Numbered from the stretch's first letter, positions 45,536 to 58,516 are shown. The stretch is 64,000 nt of DNA from Polytrichum commune (GCA_950295325.1 OX485807.1:19873666-19937665); one strand, 5' to 3'. Numbers and translations are program-made. Notes: generated by a model from the sequence alone, not told the origin.

Positions 45536-46336
45536 TATCAAATTCTCATGTTGGCATTTGCATCACCATGGAACCTACAAATCCCAAGTTTATATTTTGA
45601 ATTTTGAATATCAAGCATCTGTTGCCTGGAATGTGAACAGAATTCACAGTATACGACTTCAAAGCAGTTCAAAGACCTTCACTGTATTTGAGTCTCCCTT
45701 TTGACTGTATTTCATATGTAATTATTCTCTTGGGAAATTTAAAGTGAAGAATAGGAGGATTCAACATCCAGTAGGCAAGGAATTGGTGACAAGAATGTGC
45801 CATGTTTGCTAGAATAATAGAGAGTATACCGCAATCTTAAGAAGAATGAGTAAGAGTGGTTGCAAGATTCTGACTGATTAGAATTAAATTGCAAGGGAAG
45901 AATGATTTTCTGAACTGCACACAGGGATGTTTGATCTTTACACATCCATGTTTGACATATGTACAAAGTAGTAGACGAAGCATTTTCATGAAGCACGAGT
46001 TGTGCGGTAGTCCATTGTACTTTCCATTGCAGTGTGATGCTTTTGTGTGGGAAGTAAGCTACTAGTATAATACAGGTAGATGTGGATTCTCTTACAAGAA
46101 ATGCTGAATGATAAATGGGTATTATTATATCTGTCCGGGGAATCCTGGGTTGTGAAGGGCCATCTGCACAGCCGCAGTGATTGATGGTGGTTATTTGCTT
46201 TCTTTGTCAGTATCGTTAAAAATAAGAAGGGATAATATCGACAACTCTTATTTTATCCATCAATGATACAAGGTGTAGTTGAGGGCAGTTGTGACTGTTG
46301 CAATTTACTTATTTTTTTATTTTATTTTGTATGTAA
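45536..46336. other. DHFS 3' flank and intergenic sequence
   Basis: Probably holds the dihydrofolate synthase 3' UTR; no poly(A) site could be fixed and no other gene is visible. Confidence 0.45.
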
Positions 46337-46718
46337 GGGCTGGTTCACATGGGGTCCCAAGTCTCACTCATGTCAACAAGTCTGAACATGGAGGCAAAGT
46401 CACAACTTTTGAGCTCAAGAAACCATTAAAATATGGCTTATATACATCAATATCAGACCTTGATTATTTAAGAAGAAAAAAAATTCCGGACTTGTGTTGC
46501 TAGTTGGGTCTAGCTTTTTGTTGAACCCAACTCTCAACGCAAGTTCAAGCCTCACCTCCAAAAAAGTGTTGCCATGTAGGTATCCATGTCATACTTAGGA
46601 CTTGGGACCATGTGTGAAGTGGTAAGTCTCTACTTCTATGCTCTCAACAATTGAGATTGCATGGAGTGACCTCAAGAGAACTAGGACTTAGGACTTGGGA
46701 CCCCATGTGAACCAACCC
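46337..46718. mobile_element. Tourist-type MITE (382 bp, exact TAA duplication)
   Basis: Termini gggctggttcacatggggtc and, reverse-complemented, gggttggttcacatggggtc are inverted repeats of 27 bp with one mismatch, flanked by taa on both sides (46334-46336, 46719-46721). TAA duplication and ggg- ends fit PIF/Harbinger (Tourist) MITEs. Internal atgtgtgaagtgg and gttgaacccaactctcaa words link it loosely to the other Harbinger-like elements in the window. Confidence 0.88.
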
Positions 46719-47029
46719 TAAGTTAGTTAATCACCAATGAAGAATTTCACAGGTAAAGCATGGGCAAGGATTGTAGGAGGCAATTTTCTTAGACAAGATT
46801 ACAATGGAGTCTTTTGATTGTTTATCTCCACTACTACACTAATGGGAGTGACATAATTGAGGTAAAAATCCACTCTTCAACTACAACTATACCTTGTGTG
46901 TACACCAAGAGTAGTTATGATCAAAGGTGACCAACCCACAATCACAGGAGTAGTTGTGTGCATGCATGCCTTCATCATGGATCAACTAGCAAAAAATGTA
47001 TGTGGACTTAATGTGGAAACCCAAAATAA

Positions 47030-47160
47030 CACATGTCACAATGAGATTGGACTATGTGCTATAGTAATCATTCTAAGTTTTATTGCTAACACATTTGAAA
47101 GGCCTATGTCATCAACTTAAAAGAAAGAGAATCTTCACATTAGAGTTATCCTTTAATTCA
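47030..47160. repeat. dispersed repeat fragment related to 44190-44475
   Basis: Shares gagattggactatgtgct (gagactggactatgtgct at 44190), aaaggcctatg and aaagagaatcttcac blocks in order with the DHFS intron copy; the right half is missing because the foldback element at 47177 follows. Confidence 0.5.
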
Positions 47161-47176
47161 GCCGAGGTTTTGGTTT

Positions 47177-47441
47177 GGAGTTGGTTGTTTTGCATACAAA
47201 ATTGTTCATATTTAATAAGTTTTCGGTGCACACTTGGAGGCGGGTGCAGAGGTTTGAACAAAGCCAAACTTGATTCATTGGGGGGTACACTTATTAAGCA
47301 TGCCAAGAGGTGCTAAAATGAGTTTGATCCGTAATGAACCAATATAGATTGTTCTTCGTTCAATCCTCAATGCCAACTCCAAGCACGCACCAAAAACTTA
47401 CCAAAACATGGAAAACTTTGTATGCAAAAACAACCAACTCC
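47177..47441. mobile_element. foldback MITE (265 bp), arms about 68 bp
   Basis: The left arm ggagttggttgttttgcata and the right arm, reverse-complemented (ggagttggttgtttttgcat), continue in parallel through an ataagttttcggtgc-type block to cttggag. The centre is about 130 bp. Target duplication not resolved. A second, more diverged member is at 63716-63960. Confidence 0.7.
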
Positions 47442-47599
47442 GTATCAAAATTTTGGTAAAATTAATGGATAATTGTATTGACCTCTCATAAGTTCTAAAT
47501 CTCAACCCCCGATTTCAAAATGTCATGATTCTCAATTGCTAATCATATGAGAGAATTCCTAAACCGATCCAATGGTTAGGAATACTTGTGGAGTCAGAA

Positions 47600-48064
47600 G
47601 TACACTCTAAACTCTGTAGTATCACACCTGTGGCAACCAAAGTGCACGTGATATTATAGAGTTTTGTAGTGTTAACATGGATGCGTGATACTATAGAATT
47701 AGTGTAGCACGTGACACTATGGAATAACACAAATTGCAACATTTTAATGGTGTGGTGTGGTCCACTCCGCTTGGCCTTTCCGGACGATGTGGCATATGCA
47801 TGCACCAACATTCAACAAGTGGCATAAGAAGAAGAAGAGTATGAATAAGAAGATAACACTCCACATATTGACACATGACGCAATGCGAGGATGTGGGTTG
47901 ACTTCTTGGGTGATTTGCATTAATGACAAAATTTGTGATATAAGGAAGAGAAATGTGACAATAAGGAGTGAGATTTGAACTACGAACATCTGGTCCCTAG
48001 GGTTTTGGAATATTAGAAAGTATGTGACATTATGGGGGTTGATATTACGGAGTTTAGGGTGTAC
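47600..48064. mobile_element. TIR element, intact copy (465 bp)
   Basis: The ends gtacactctaaactctgtag and (reverse complement of the right) gtacaccctaaactccgtaa are inverted repeats of about 25 bp. The interior matches 53153-54503 in the opposite orientation: gtgtggtccactcc, gcatgcaccaacattcaaca, a ttgcattaatgacaaa block, then aatgtgac and gggttt blocks. No ORF. No obvious target duplication. Class uncertain, possibly MULE-derived. Confidence 0.72.
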
Positions 48065-50209
48065 CCACAGCATATAGGTAGGAAGGACTACATACCTTGT
48101 ACATCGATACAAAGTGACCTTTTGCAGGGAGATGAACAAACTATAACTTATTGGAGCCAACAGAATGACATGAAGGTAACATGATTATCATAAATGTGTA
48201 AGAACATTCAATCATCTGGAAGCAAGCATAGGTGTCAGCTTGCCTCCTACTTTTCCTACATTAAGGTAAGGTGTCCCTTGCTGAACACCCTGAGAAATAG
48301 CAGGATCATCAATAGAAGACAAGATCAAAGAGATAGCCTACTAAACACAAGGCAACTTATGTCTCGAGGTCGATTATCGATAGAGTTATCCATAGAGTCT
48401 CTCAAAGGGGGACTGGACAACACCGTGGGTTGGATCCTACTTTGAGGAAACTTTCTATTAAGAGCTTGTTAGCTCGTTGTACATTGGAGCATGTTTTGAA
48501 GTTGGCTGAAAATTTTGGGATCTTCTTTTCTCATTTCTAAAATTTTCATAAAATTTTAGGGTATGTACTGGGACATGTTATCCCGAATCCCGGAATGGCC
48601 TATGCAAGGCTAGTTTGATCCACCCATCTTAGTGGGAGATCCAAGAAAATCGATTTTAAAATAGCCCGACACTACCTTTGTGATGGTTATTTAAACGTTA
48701 AGTAAAACTTGGGTGACTTTGTGTTAATTTTCATAAACTCAAGGTTTGGCACTAAACCTGTGGTTTCGTCTGCTTTACTTTACGAATAACTCTAATGTTT
48801 TATCAACATAACACCTATCATGAGGACTATCTAGAGTACCTAAATGCCTAAGACGCCAACATCACACTATTAAGTCACCTATTTAGGTTAACATGTAGTT
48901 GAAATACTCTTATGTAATTTGGATAACCTAAGATTGATTCCATTTTAGACATCCGAATAACCCTTTTGAATCTAATTTTTGTAAATGGAAGAATGCTTTG
49001 TGTTTGAAGATAGGCGACAATGATGTGTGGACTGATGAGAGCTTGCCACTCCTTGTGCTCGGTATTTGTGCAGGTACTCAAGGACCTTTTTTATAAAAAT
49101 TAATTCTCGAAGCTAGAGTATAAAGAGATTGTCCTCACACATACTAAGGATGATATGAAAAAGATGTAAGTTATGAGCATTCTTTTTTTCCAAGATTATA
49201 TATCTATGTACACTTAACCCCATGCACACACTTGTTGGTGGCCATAGCTAGTGGATAACTCATACCAATACAACTTCTTTTCTTCTTCTTCTTTTCTTTT
49301 TAATTTAATTTTAGTCAACAACTAAATGTAATATAGTCAAATCTGGAATGTTTTATGGTTACAAGAAAAAGGAAAAGTAAAACCTACTAGTGGGAGCCAT
49401 CCACTGGCTATGCCCACCAATAAATGTGTGCATGGCATTAGTTTTTGTCTTTCACTTGGAACTAAGAAAGTTCTACACAATCTCGAAGATATCGATTGAA
49501 AAATGTCATTCTAAACTTTTTCTTATGAAAGCTAAAGTGGTTGGAGCTCTTATATTTATTTTCTTTTGACAAAATTCACTATTGGAAGAAAATAAAGAGA
49601 TTAGTGACATTGATAATGTTGGCTTCTCCCGCCAATCATAAACTCGTGCTTTTAGCCAATCAAATCTAAGGTCAAATTACTTTATCTTGCTAAAACAATA
49701 TGGTGGAGGTAAAGGGCAACGATCTTTGTTTCAATTGTAACAATGGATTGTAAGATTCACTATTAATAAATTTCTCTTGTAACTAGGATTTATGTATATT
49801 TGGATCCATGCACGAAGTTTAGACAATTCCAATCGCCAACATGACATGCACTAGACTACAAACTACACAAATATGGTGGTTGTGGACATGGAACACAAAC
49901 ATTCAAAGTTGTGCTTGTTGTGTTGTTATGTTGTTGTTTGATGTTTTGTCTCCACAAGTGCACATCCCTTATTATTTTTGGGCAAGTGGTTTGTCCAAAT
50001 ATACTTAAATGTCAATTATGTATGCAAACTCTAAATAAGTCATGTGATGAATTATTTATGATACATCTTTGAATCAGGTCGGAACCTCCATGCATTGTGG
50101 AGTTGCAGTTTTACCATGGGCTTTGTGGGTCTCTCCCTCTCCTTAATCATACACTACATTTGACAGGTATATGGCAAGGCCATTCGTAAGAATGGACTCC
50201 AAAGAAATG
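48065..50209. other. 2.1-kb gene-free AT-rich intergenic region
   Basis: No supported gene, RNA or clear repeat; ORFs are below 85 codons and without resemblance. A ttcttcttc pyrimidine run lies near 49280. Confidence 0.45.
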
Positions 50210-50500
50210 TGCTAAAATGAGACGCACTATGTGCACAAAATATATCAACCAATTGAGAGGGTCTATAATAATCATTGTTTTAAGAGAAGATAAGAAACCA
50301 TCCTTCACTTTGGACTCTCATAGCTTATACATGTATGTATGTATATATATATATATATATATATAATTTTATTATGAATTTCGAATTGACAACGTTCACG
50401 AGCCCCAATTGCTAACCAAACAAGACAATTCTTGAGTTGAGTCTTAAATGATCTATGGAATGCTTGGAATGCCCATAATAGGGCCATGTACCTTAATTCC
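50210..50500. repeat. dispersed repeat copy with internal (TA)n run
   Basis: Ordered blocks shared with 44190 and 55690: gcactatgtgc, an accaattgagagg block, cttcactttggactctcat, a gaatttcgaattgacaa block, gacaattcttgag and tgcccataatagggccatgt. A (ta)n microsatellite at about 50341-50365 is inserted after the cttatac block. Confidence 0.5.
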
Positions 50501-52020
50501 TCTCTTTGCAATTCAAACTAGATAACTACCTCACCCAAAGCCAACACCTTTGTATCTTACACAACAACTGTACCAATATGTGCAATGAGGTTGGCTCATG
50601 CTAATTTATTGATAACCCACGATAATTTCAATATATGCTATTGTAGTAACAAAACACATGGATTTTTAGTTTTTTTTTTTTTGATACTATGAATGCTATA
50701 GAGACGAATAAATAAAGTTACAAGGATTTGTAATATGGTCATTTGCAATATGACCCAAGTAAATTGCATGGGTAAAAAGGCAACTTATTTGCAAAGGCAA
50801 CCTAATCAATGTGCATGTTGATTTGGAGAATGCCCACCACCCATCTCCCATGATGAGTTGGGTTTTTCTATCACTGAAACCTTGACACCTTATAACTTTT
50901 GCACACGGATTTAAAACAAGGCATACTTTGGTGCATTAGAATCCCTCTAAATTGTTAATGAGAAACGCTTCGAACTTTATCAACATAGTGGCTATATTTC
51001 ATTCTTAATGCGATGGTTTGAGCATCAGCGACCTTAGGCTTGATGCCTCTTGAGCTTGTGATGCCATACTTGTGATAAATTTGGGAATCCAATGAGATAC
51101 CTCTGTTGAAACACCTCCTCAGTTTGTGAATCTTCATTCATCACATAGCTAGTGACCACCTAATCTGCCTTTCATAAATGTAACAGAGGGTTGTCTCCGG
51201 ATTCCAAGGTGCCCATCATCTAAAGGCTATGGTGGCAATCATCCAATTTTGAAACCTCCCTAAATTAGGTGCAAGGCCCACTTATTAAAACTGGCAGGCA
51301 GGGCCGAAAGCCAACTCCACTACAGTAGCCTCTGGCTCAAATTCCTCCTGTAATAAGGTTATCACCTCTAATCACCTGTAACTCATCAGAAACTGAGAAC
51401 CGGTCCGAATACCCCGAATACCCTAAACTAAACACCATGTCTGCACTGTCGTCGAAGATGTCAGGCTTCAAATCTACAGCGCTGGTACATAGTGTTGTTT
51501 AAAGTCAAAGATTGGAGGCTTCAAATCTATGAATGTTGTTGATACGTAGGCTTGGTCAGCCCCGGCTACAGGAAATCGTCATATTAGTGTGGGTCACCAT
51601 TTGGAGTTACGTGGTGCAGCTATAACTTTTCACTGAGATTATCAGTATGTGCTCACGTGAGACAAGCAACTATGAAGATTGTAATATGCACATCAAGCGT
51701 GACATCATTCAACTGAGTATGTACGTTGGGTGGGGTCAAGAATAAGTCAAATTCTTATCAAGAATTATACTTTATTTATTCTCACAACAAAAAATTACAA
51801 TGCACCGGCGCACTCAAGTTGGAAAAACTCGGGTGAAACGATATACTCGTATTATTAGAACGGAAATTATAGTTGGTAGCAACTGAATAATGTTACGAGC
51901 AACGTAAAATAACTCACTTTGTGTAGAACAAGACTCTCGATTAAAAAAGGTAGAAGTTCTAGCAACGTGTAACTCCAAATGGTACACCACAGCAAAGACT
52001 TAAGAGGACTACTAATACCC
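50501..52020. other. 1.5-kb intergenic region, nothing recognised
   Basis: No gene or clear repeat. A 12-base T run lies near 50670. Short ORFs (up to 111 codons) are unsupported. Confidence 0.45.
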
Positions 52021-52090
52021 TCCCCACACATACTGGTGGCGGGGGGCAGTGAACGGACGAAGTCCGTTCGCCGCCACCAGCATGTGTGGG
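52021..52090. repeat. short palindrome (about 70 bp)
   Basis: The centre aacggac-gaa-gtccgtt is a perfect 7-bp stem with a 3-nt loop. Flanking this, cccacacatactggtggcgg pairs with ccgccaccagcatgtgtggg with two mismatches. It may be the junction of a decayed foldback element; no duplication is visible at its edges. Confidence 0.65.
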
Positions 52091-52569
52091 CCAGAGTTCG
52101 GGAAGTTTTTGAAGCCTCAGTGGCTAATTGCCGGTAGTTGCTACGAAGGGTCGGATTTTTTTCCAATTTACATCGGTAAGAGCCGGTCTTCTGTAAAATC
52201 AATCGGCCAATTGCCTATATTTTCATATTTTCATTGGCCAATATCCGATTAAATGGAATTCATATCGGCACTAATTGTTTTAAAAATGTATGAAAAGTTA
52301 TTAGAAATCATTTCTTAGTACAAAATCTTGAATAAGTGAAATGAAAGGCATGTTCGAAATTTTAAATTTGAAGAGTTAATATCCTTGGCAGGAATTGAAC
52401 CCGTAACTTACCATTTTTAATTTTTAATTTTTTAGGCAAACAAAGTCAAGAATTTCCAAAAAGTTTAGGTAGATTTGTAAATAATTATTTTCTGCCTAAG
52501 ATGCTATTAACCTATGGTAGGACTTCAACCAATTAGAAGTAACTGGTGTGGCTAGCTAGCTAGATATCC

Positions 52570-53060
52570 ACCCCTCAAGACAAATGCAGGTGCCTAAACT
52601 GGGCCGGTGTACCGCGGATGAAGAAGTGGAAAGCCTTGAAAGTTGGCCTTCAAAGTTCAGCCTGCAGGGCTCCAAACATACACAAATGCACATGATGCCA
52701 GAAGGGAGGGAGCCAAACCCTAAACCTGTGGCCCACCCAGTCCAGTCCAAGGCACCAGGTGGGCACTTTCTTAATCCGCCCTTCTCATTTATGTCTGCTG
52801 GATATTATTACCCACTTGCCTACTATATGCAGCTGAGTCTGACTAACTTAAGCATCATAAATTGGCATGTACATTCGGCACTGCTGCAAAATATTGTTAT
52901 TATGTTCCGAAGTTTAGTAGGAAAGACTTGTTTTTATCCTTTATAGTGATGAGTACTTGCAGCGCAGTGATGAATGGATTGCAGGAGTTCAGGGGTTTAT
53001 AAAAGTCCCTGTGTCAGTTGGAATGGAGTGCTGTGATGAGCATCTACAGGTACCAGAAGC
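52570..53060. other. GC-richer stretch with possible gene remnant, unrecognised
   Basis: Plus-strand frames around 52584-52760 and 52960-53050 have a more coding-like composition than the flanks, and the second ends at a plausible donor (catctacag|gtacca). I recognise no family in either, no start or partner exon is clear, and they may be chance or a captured fragment. Confidence 0.2.
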
Positions 53061-53152
53061 TAATAACTTAGCTCATGTTCCTTTGTTGGCATGTACAAAC
53101 TTGTGTATTTTGGTGCCGGAAATACTACACCGTTTATGGTATGGAGTGTCAT

Positions 53153-54503
53153 GTACACCATAAACTCCGTAATATCAACCTCCATAATGTCACACACTCT
53201 CTAACATCCCGAAACCCTAGGGTACGGATGTGTGTAGTTCAAATCCCACTCCCTAATGTCACATTTCTCTCCTTTATATCACGAAATTTGTCATTAATGC
53301 AAACCACCAAAGAAGTCAATCCACACCTTCACATTGTGTCACGTGTCAACTTCTTATTCTTATTCTTATTCTTATTCTTCTTCTTATGCCACTTGTTGAA
53401 TGTTGGTGCATGCGTCCACCACATCGCTCGGGAAGGCCAGGTGGAGTGGACCACACTAGCATAGGTGATGGGAGAGCGAATTCAAATTGTCCTCACATCT
53501 CCTTTGTGTTACTCCGTAATGTCACATGCTACACTAATCCTATAGCGTCACGCATCCATGTTAACACTAAAAAAATCTGTAATTTCACATGCAATTTGGT
53601 TGCCACATGTCCCAGGTACGCAACTCCCGTATTATATGGTCCTGATTATAATCACTTATAATGCGTTTTAGTCCAATATTGAGTGATACAATTTGTTTTA
53701 ATGTAGGAAACCCTTGTAGCCCTTCTAACAAGGAATCCAAAAATGTAATTATATATAGGAAATGAATATATTTTGAAGCATATAATTGCATTAAAAACCT
53801 AATTATATGATTTTTTTAATACATGTACCATAGGTCAAACTACCCAACTTTTTGGACTTTTTAATAAAATTTTAACATTGTGAATGAATTATAATTTTAA
53901 TGGGAGGCAACTATTCGTGGCTTATAATTTTAATGGGAGGCTTAATAAATATGCAACCCAACTTTTTTTTCATCTCATTTTATTTAATTTGGTCTTCACC
54001 CAACTTTTTGATCATTTTAATTTGATATAATTTGATATAATTTTTACAAAAGCCGTCCTCTAAGCCGTTTTAAGTATGATGCCCCCTGCGTATAATATGG
54101 GAGCTCGGGGGGGGGGGGGCAGTGTGTTAAAAAGTTAAGGATATAGGTGCAAACAACCACTATTTTATAGGGGGGTATTACTTTCAATTCTCTTCTTTTT
54201 TTCACATGATATCATTATGTAAATTTCTACTTTGGGTTAATAGAAAAATGGCTTGCATTACTTATAATTCCAAATTACCTATTATTCCATACCCTATAGT
54301 ACTTTAAAGATGTCCAGTGCCATTTTTGATACCCTATATTACTCTTAAGTCCATTTATAAATTTTAGCCCCCATGTTTTTAAAATACCCTATCATTTGTT
54401 CGCATGTATATTGCTACTCCAACCAATGACTACCCCCCCCCCGAGTATGGGAGTTGCGTACCCGGGCCACATGTGTGATACTACTACAAAGTTTAGAGCG
54501 TAC
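53153..54503. mobile_element. TIR element, copy interrupted by a nested insertion
   Basis: Its ends gtacaccataaactccgtaa and (right, reverse-complemented) gtacgctctaaactttgtag match those of 47600-48064, to which it lies inverted. Excluding 53611-54474 (insertion plus one copy of its target duplication) leaves 487 bp, close to the 465-bp intact copy. It contains a (ttctta)n microsatellite near 53352 where the other copy has aagaagaagaag. Confidence 0.75.
53611..54465. mobile_element. nested inverted-repeat element (855 bp) with exact 9-bp target duplication
   Basis: The left end cccaggtacgcaactcccgt and the right end ending gggagttgcgtacccgg form short inverted repeats. The 9-bp word gccacatgt precedes (53602-53610) and follows (54466-54474) the element, and one copy corresponds to the uninterrupted host sequence in the intact relative at 47600. 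A 9-bp duplication fits a Mutator-like non-autonomous element. The interior is AT-rich with a 14-base G run near 54105 and no ORF. Confidence 0.82.
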
Positions 54504-55689
54504 GCTATTTGCAAAGGGGGCCAAACTAGATGCCTCGAGGACTCAAAGTGTCACGTCCGCCAATTGCCACTATGATACTATTCGTCAACATAAGGAACAT
54601 TTTCAAGTGAGAACAAGTTAGTTACATTGTGACATTTTGTGCAACACATTGGGATATGTGAGATGATAGTTTTGTGTTTTGATATGCAAGGGGAAGATAT
54701 TCTTGAGCATACTAGTGCCAAGTGTATTTGTGTGCACTTTAATTAGCTTGTATGCCATTGTGTAACATAGGCATACACCTCATAACAATGTTGAACATAC
54801 TCATGCTAACATATAAATAAGCGAAATTAAATGCCAAGTGTCTATAGGTGACACTAACGATGAAGTTGTTGATCGTCAATGCAACCTATCATACGTCTCA
54901 AAACATGGTAGGTGACACTATCACACATGTGACACTAAATACCATAAATTGTGTAGTGTTGCATAAGAGCGCCTCCACCCAAGAATGCCCACCAACCTCT
55001 GCACATGCCAAGGTGGAGAGGTTCTTTGTGGAAATTGAGGAGTAAGATGGTATGTGGGTGTTATTTGGTTCGTTTTTCATGTTCTCCAACCTCTATCAAT
55101 TAGACATACACCCAACATTTGTGTCGCATTAGCAAATCTATGACCAAACATCAACAAAAGCATAATAAAAATTGGGCCTCTTGGATTTAATTATGATTAC
55201 AAAAAACGAACGCATGTTGATTCCTTTACTTAATACATAGCATAGCATTCAAATAATTGTTGAGAATTTACATATCACCATAAAATATAGGTATGTTAGA
55301 GTATATCAATAAAACCACTCGTACAAATGAAGCAACCAAAAGTCCAAATTTTGAGAATATGACCATACTTACTTCAATACAAATTTTAAGAGACAAGGAT
55401 TGTGAAAATTAAAATTTAGTGCACTCAAAATAGAGATACCACTTGATAAGTAGAGTTAATCTCTCTCTCTCTCTCATAACATCATTTCATTGAGGCAACT
55501 AATTCCTTTTTAACGGTATGCTCTAACCTATACTCAATGATAAATAACATATATGTGTCCAAATGTTGGGGATTTAATCCAGTTATACATGTTTCGGGGC
55601 TTATTTAAAACCATTCTCCATTGCACTATCTAGAAGGTTGATATTTCAACCCTTTAAGCGTCCAATGGCAGAAAATGTGTAATCCATAA
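54504..55689. other. intergenic, nothing recognised
   Basis: No supported gene. It has repeated short ggtgacacta words near 54848-54930 and a (tc)n run near 55460, but no definable element. Confidence 0.4.
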
Positions 55690-56345
55690 CCTCACTCATT
55701 ACTTTGAAGTCCTATAGCTTTTGCATTTGAACTTTGATATGAAACTTGAAATGCCAACCAATATGTGTGGTTCATGGCGATCAATGACAAGACCAATCGA
55801 TCCCCATTCCAATCCAATAATCAAAAATTGTATGCAAACTTGAAAGTGCCCACAATAGGACCATGTATCACCCTTCAAGTGTCCAATGTCAATGCATGTG
55901 CTATCCAAAACCCCGTTCATCATTTTGACCTCCTACAAATTTTGCATGTCAACAATAATTATGAAACTTGAAATGATTGCATGATTCATCACAACCAATG
56001 ACCACATGAGACAATTCCTTGTTTGATCCGATGGTCAAAAATTCATATGTGGAGTTGAAAATGCCTACAACGTGGCCACATAGATTATCCCTTCCACTAT
56101 CCAATGTCAATCTACTTGGTGCTATTAAAAACTCATTAATCACTTTGACCTCCTCCTACAACTTTTGCATCTCATCTCTAATTATGAAACTTGAAATGTC
56201 AATATGTATAGTTCATCACAACCAATGACTAGATGAGGCAATTCCTAGTATGACCCAATGGTCAAAAAATCATACGTGGAGTTGAAAGTGCCCACAACAC
56301 GGCCATGTAATTTACCCCTTCCAATATCCAATGTCAATCTAGTTG
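55690..56345. repeat. tandem array of about 222-bp units, three copies
   Basis: gaaacttgaaatg recurs at 55741, 55963 and 56186 (222 and 223 bp apart). Each unit also has acttttgcat, a tcatcacaaccaatgac-type block, gaggcaattcct-type, a gtggagttgaaagtgcccac block and ccaatgtcaat. The units are diverged. They are the tandem form of the dispersed family found at 44190, 50210 and 62200. Confidence 0.75.
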
Positions 56346-57015
56346 TTGGGCAATGGTATGTAACGGATATCCCCTCTTGAAATAGTATGATTTTAGAAAA
56401 ACATCCTTTGGTTAAGAAAAAAACATTGGACATTTACAAAATGTATATGGTGTCATAGATGGCATGGCTGCAATTGCATACATAATGTTAAAGAAGGATT
56501 TTAAAACACACATTAAATGAGTTAAACATAATTGACACATAGTGAGACGCATCTTAGGGGTACCCATATCAAAACATGTACTCTGCTATGAAATCCCCAT
56601 TCATCGTGCTTCGATTTCCTACAACTTTTGCATCTCAACTTTGATTCATGAAAGTTGAAATGACAATATGCACAACTAACATTTGAGTAACCACTTGTTG
56701 ATAGAGAATAAGGGATGCACTCGTGGGGACCTCAACATCAAACGACAACATCAACAACAACAACACAACAACCGCAACTTTGAATGTGTTATGTTCCATG
56801 TTCGCCAACCACCATATTTGTGTAGTTTTGTGATTTGGTGTACGTCATATTGGCGGTTAAAATTTGTCCAAAATTCATGCATAAATCCAATGTATTCAAA
56901 TCATAGCGGACATGACTCATCGCAACCAATGCCCGGATGAGACAGTTCCCGGTTCGATCCAACAATCAAAAAATCATACGTGGAGTTGGAAGTGTTCACA
57001 ATAGGACCACACACC
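56346..57015. repeat. degenerate further units of the 222-bp family
   Basis: ctacaacttttgcatctcaa at 56619 and the block from 56925 (caaccaatgcccggatgaga, then gtggagttggaagtg) match the two halves of the unit but are separated by about 260 bp of unrelated sequence containing a caacaacaacaac microsatellite near 56745. Confidence 0.55.
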
Positions 57016-58516
57016 ACCTTAGTGATTTGCCAGCTACACTAAATAAGATATTTAGTGTTTGAAATATTTAGTGTTGTTACCAACCTACCCTGCTCAACAC
57101 TAATTTTCAATTCCTTGACAATCCGTGTTAGACATAACTATGCCGCTATCTTCCCTACTGCCATATAAAGTATACACTAAATTCAAATATGTAACTTCCA
57201 CATATGAACATAGTTGATAGTTAGTGTTTGAGTTTACAATTAATGTTACTTACTTTCATGGGGTTATGGATATTTAGTGTATGCGTTCGTATTTAGTGTG
57301 GAGGCGTAGTGAATATTTTGCAAGCTCGAGGGACATGGTTGGGGAGTTGGCCCGGGGAGTTTCCTGCAGTAAGTCAACTGCGAGTGACGTTGACAAGCTG
57401 ATGATCGAAGCGCGCGGCCACAATGCCGTGGATGAAATCAGTCGGTCGGTCCGTCTCCATGAGAGCCTTTGGCGTTGCAAAGGACTGAGATTTTGTACAC
57501 AAGATGTGGAGACAGCCTGATTCAAACACCCAAGTCGAAGAAGGCGGAAAAACTCCAGGATTCTGTATCCGTTTGGGCCCAGAATAGCAACCCAAAGTAC
57601 AAACTCTCCCTCCCTCCCTCCATCACCCTGATGCCTGCGGGAAGTTAACCCATCCCCCCAAGGCCACGAGACCTCGGACGAAGAGGACGACGACGAAGAC
57701 GAAGAACAAGTCACAAAGATCGGTTGGGAAGCGGCGGGAACAAGAGCTGAAGGATTCTCGACGACGAAGATCCATCTTGAATTTGCCTCCTCCCCCGGCC
57801 GCATGGTGCATTGCGTCCCTTACAGATGATGAAATTGGGCAGGTGAGATCTGCAGGCTTGTCGATCCATCTTGGATACATACTGCCAGCTGTCGGATCTG
57901 GGTGGAGGTTTATATTTTGGAAGCGTGCAAGATCAGACGTTTGTTTGTTTGTTTGCTTGCTTGCTTGCTACACCCTTGGCTTGTCCGAGTCGAGAACAGT
58001 TTGCAGTACACAGACGTTGGAGTTGTTGAAGATTCGTCGGGTGCACTTGAGAGAACACATCTTAACAGGCAAATGACCGCTTGAAGCCAGCCGGAAGAAG
58101 GGTCTATGAATGTGGTTGCACCAATGAGCGCTTGGAACTTTTCATTGTAGCAATTTGGTTCCGAGGAGCATGCGATTCTAGTGGCTCTCTCTCTCTATGA
58201 CGCCGAGCTTGCGGAATGCAAGGGAAGTAGATCTGGAGAGGCGAGAGGTGGTGGTTCAGATATCCACCGTGACACAGGTGATGTGAGATTTGGGATCGAG
58301 CGAGTGGCGGTGAGTAGAGTTGGTGATGATTTGGAGGTCGACACCGTAGGGTTACTGGTTGAGCATCCATAATTAGAGAGAGAAAGGAGAGAGAGAGAGA
58401 AATGGTGATGATTTGGAGGTCGACAACGTAGGGTTAGCCGGGGTTGAGCATTCATCTTCATAATTTTTATCTGCGAGGGAAGAGAGAGAATGGTGCAGAT
58501 TGTATAGTGAAGGATC
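57016..58516. promoter_or_regulatory. upstream region / probable 5' UTR of the NPH3-family gene
   Basis: No separate gene is supported. GC content rises from about 57300 and small microsatellites appear: a pyrimidine-rich run near 57607, tttgcttgcttgcttgc near 57950, and gagagagagag near 58385. A segment ggtgatgatttggaggtcga is duplicated 82 bp apart (58322 and 58404). Several short ATG frames precede the main ATG at 58517, so upstream ORFs are possible. The transcription start cannot be placed. Confidence 0.4.

Noticed and set aside
54090-54125. G-run near 54105 as a G-quadruplex regulatory element
   Set aside because: It is a plain homopolymer inside a nested transposon with no nearby gene; polymerase slippage or assembly error is as likely.
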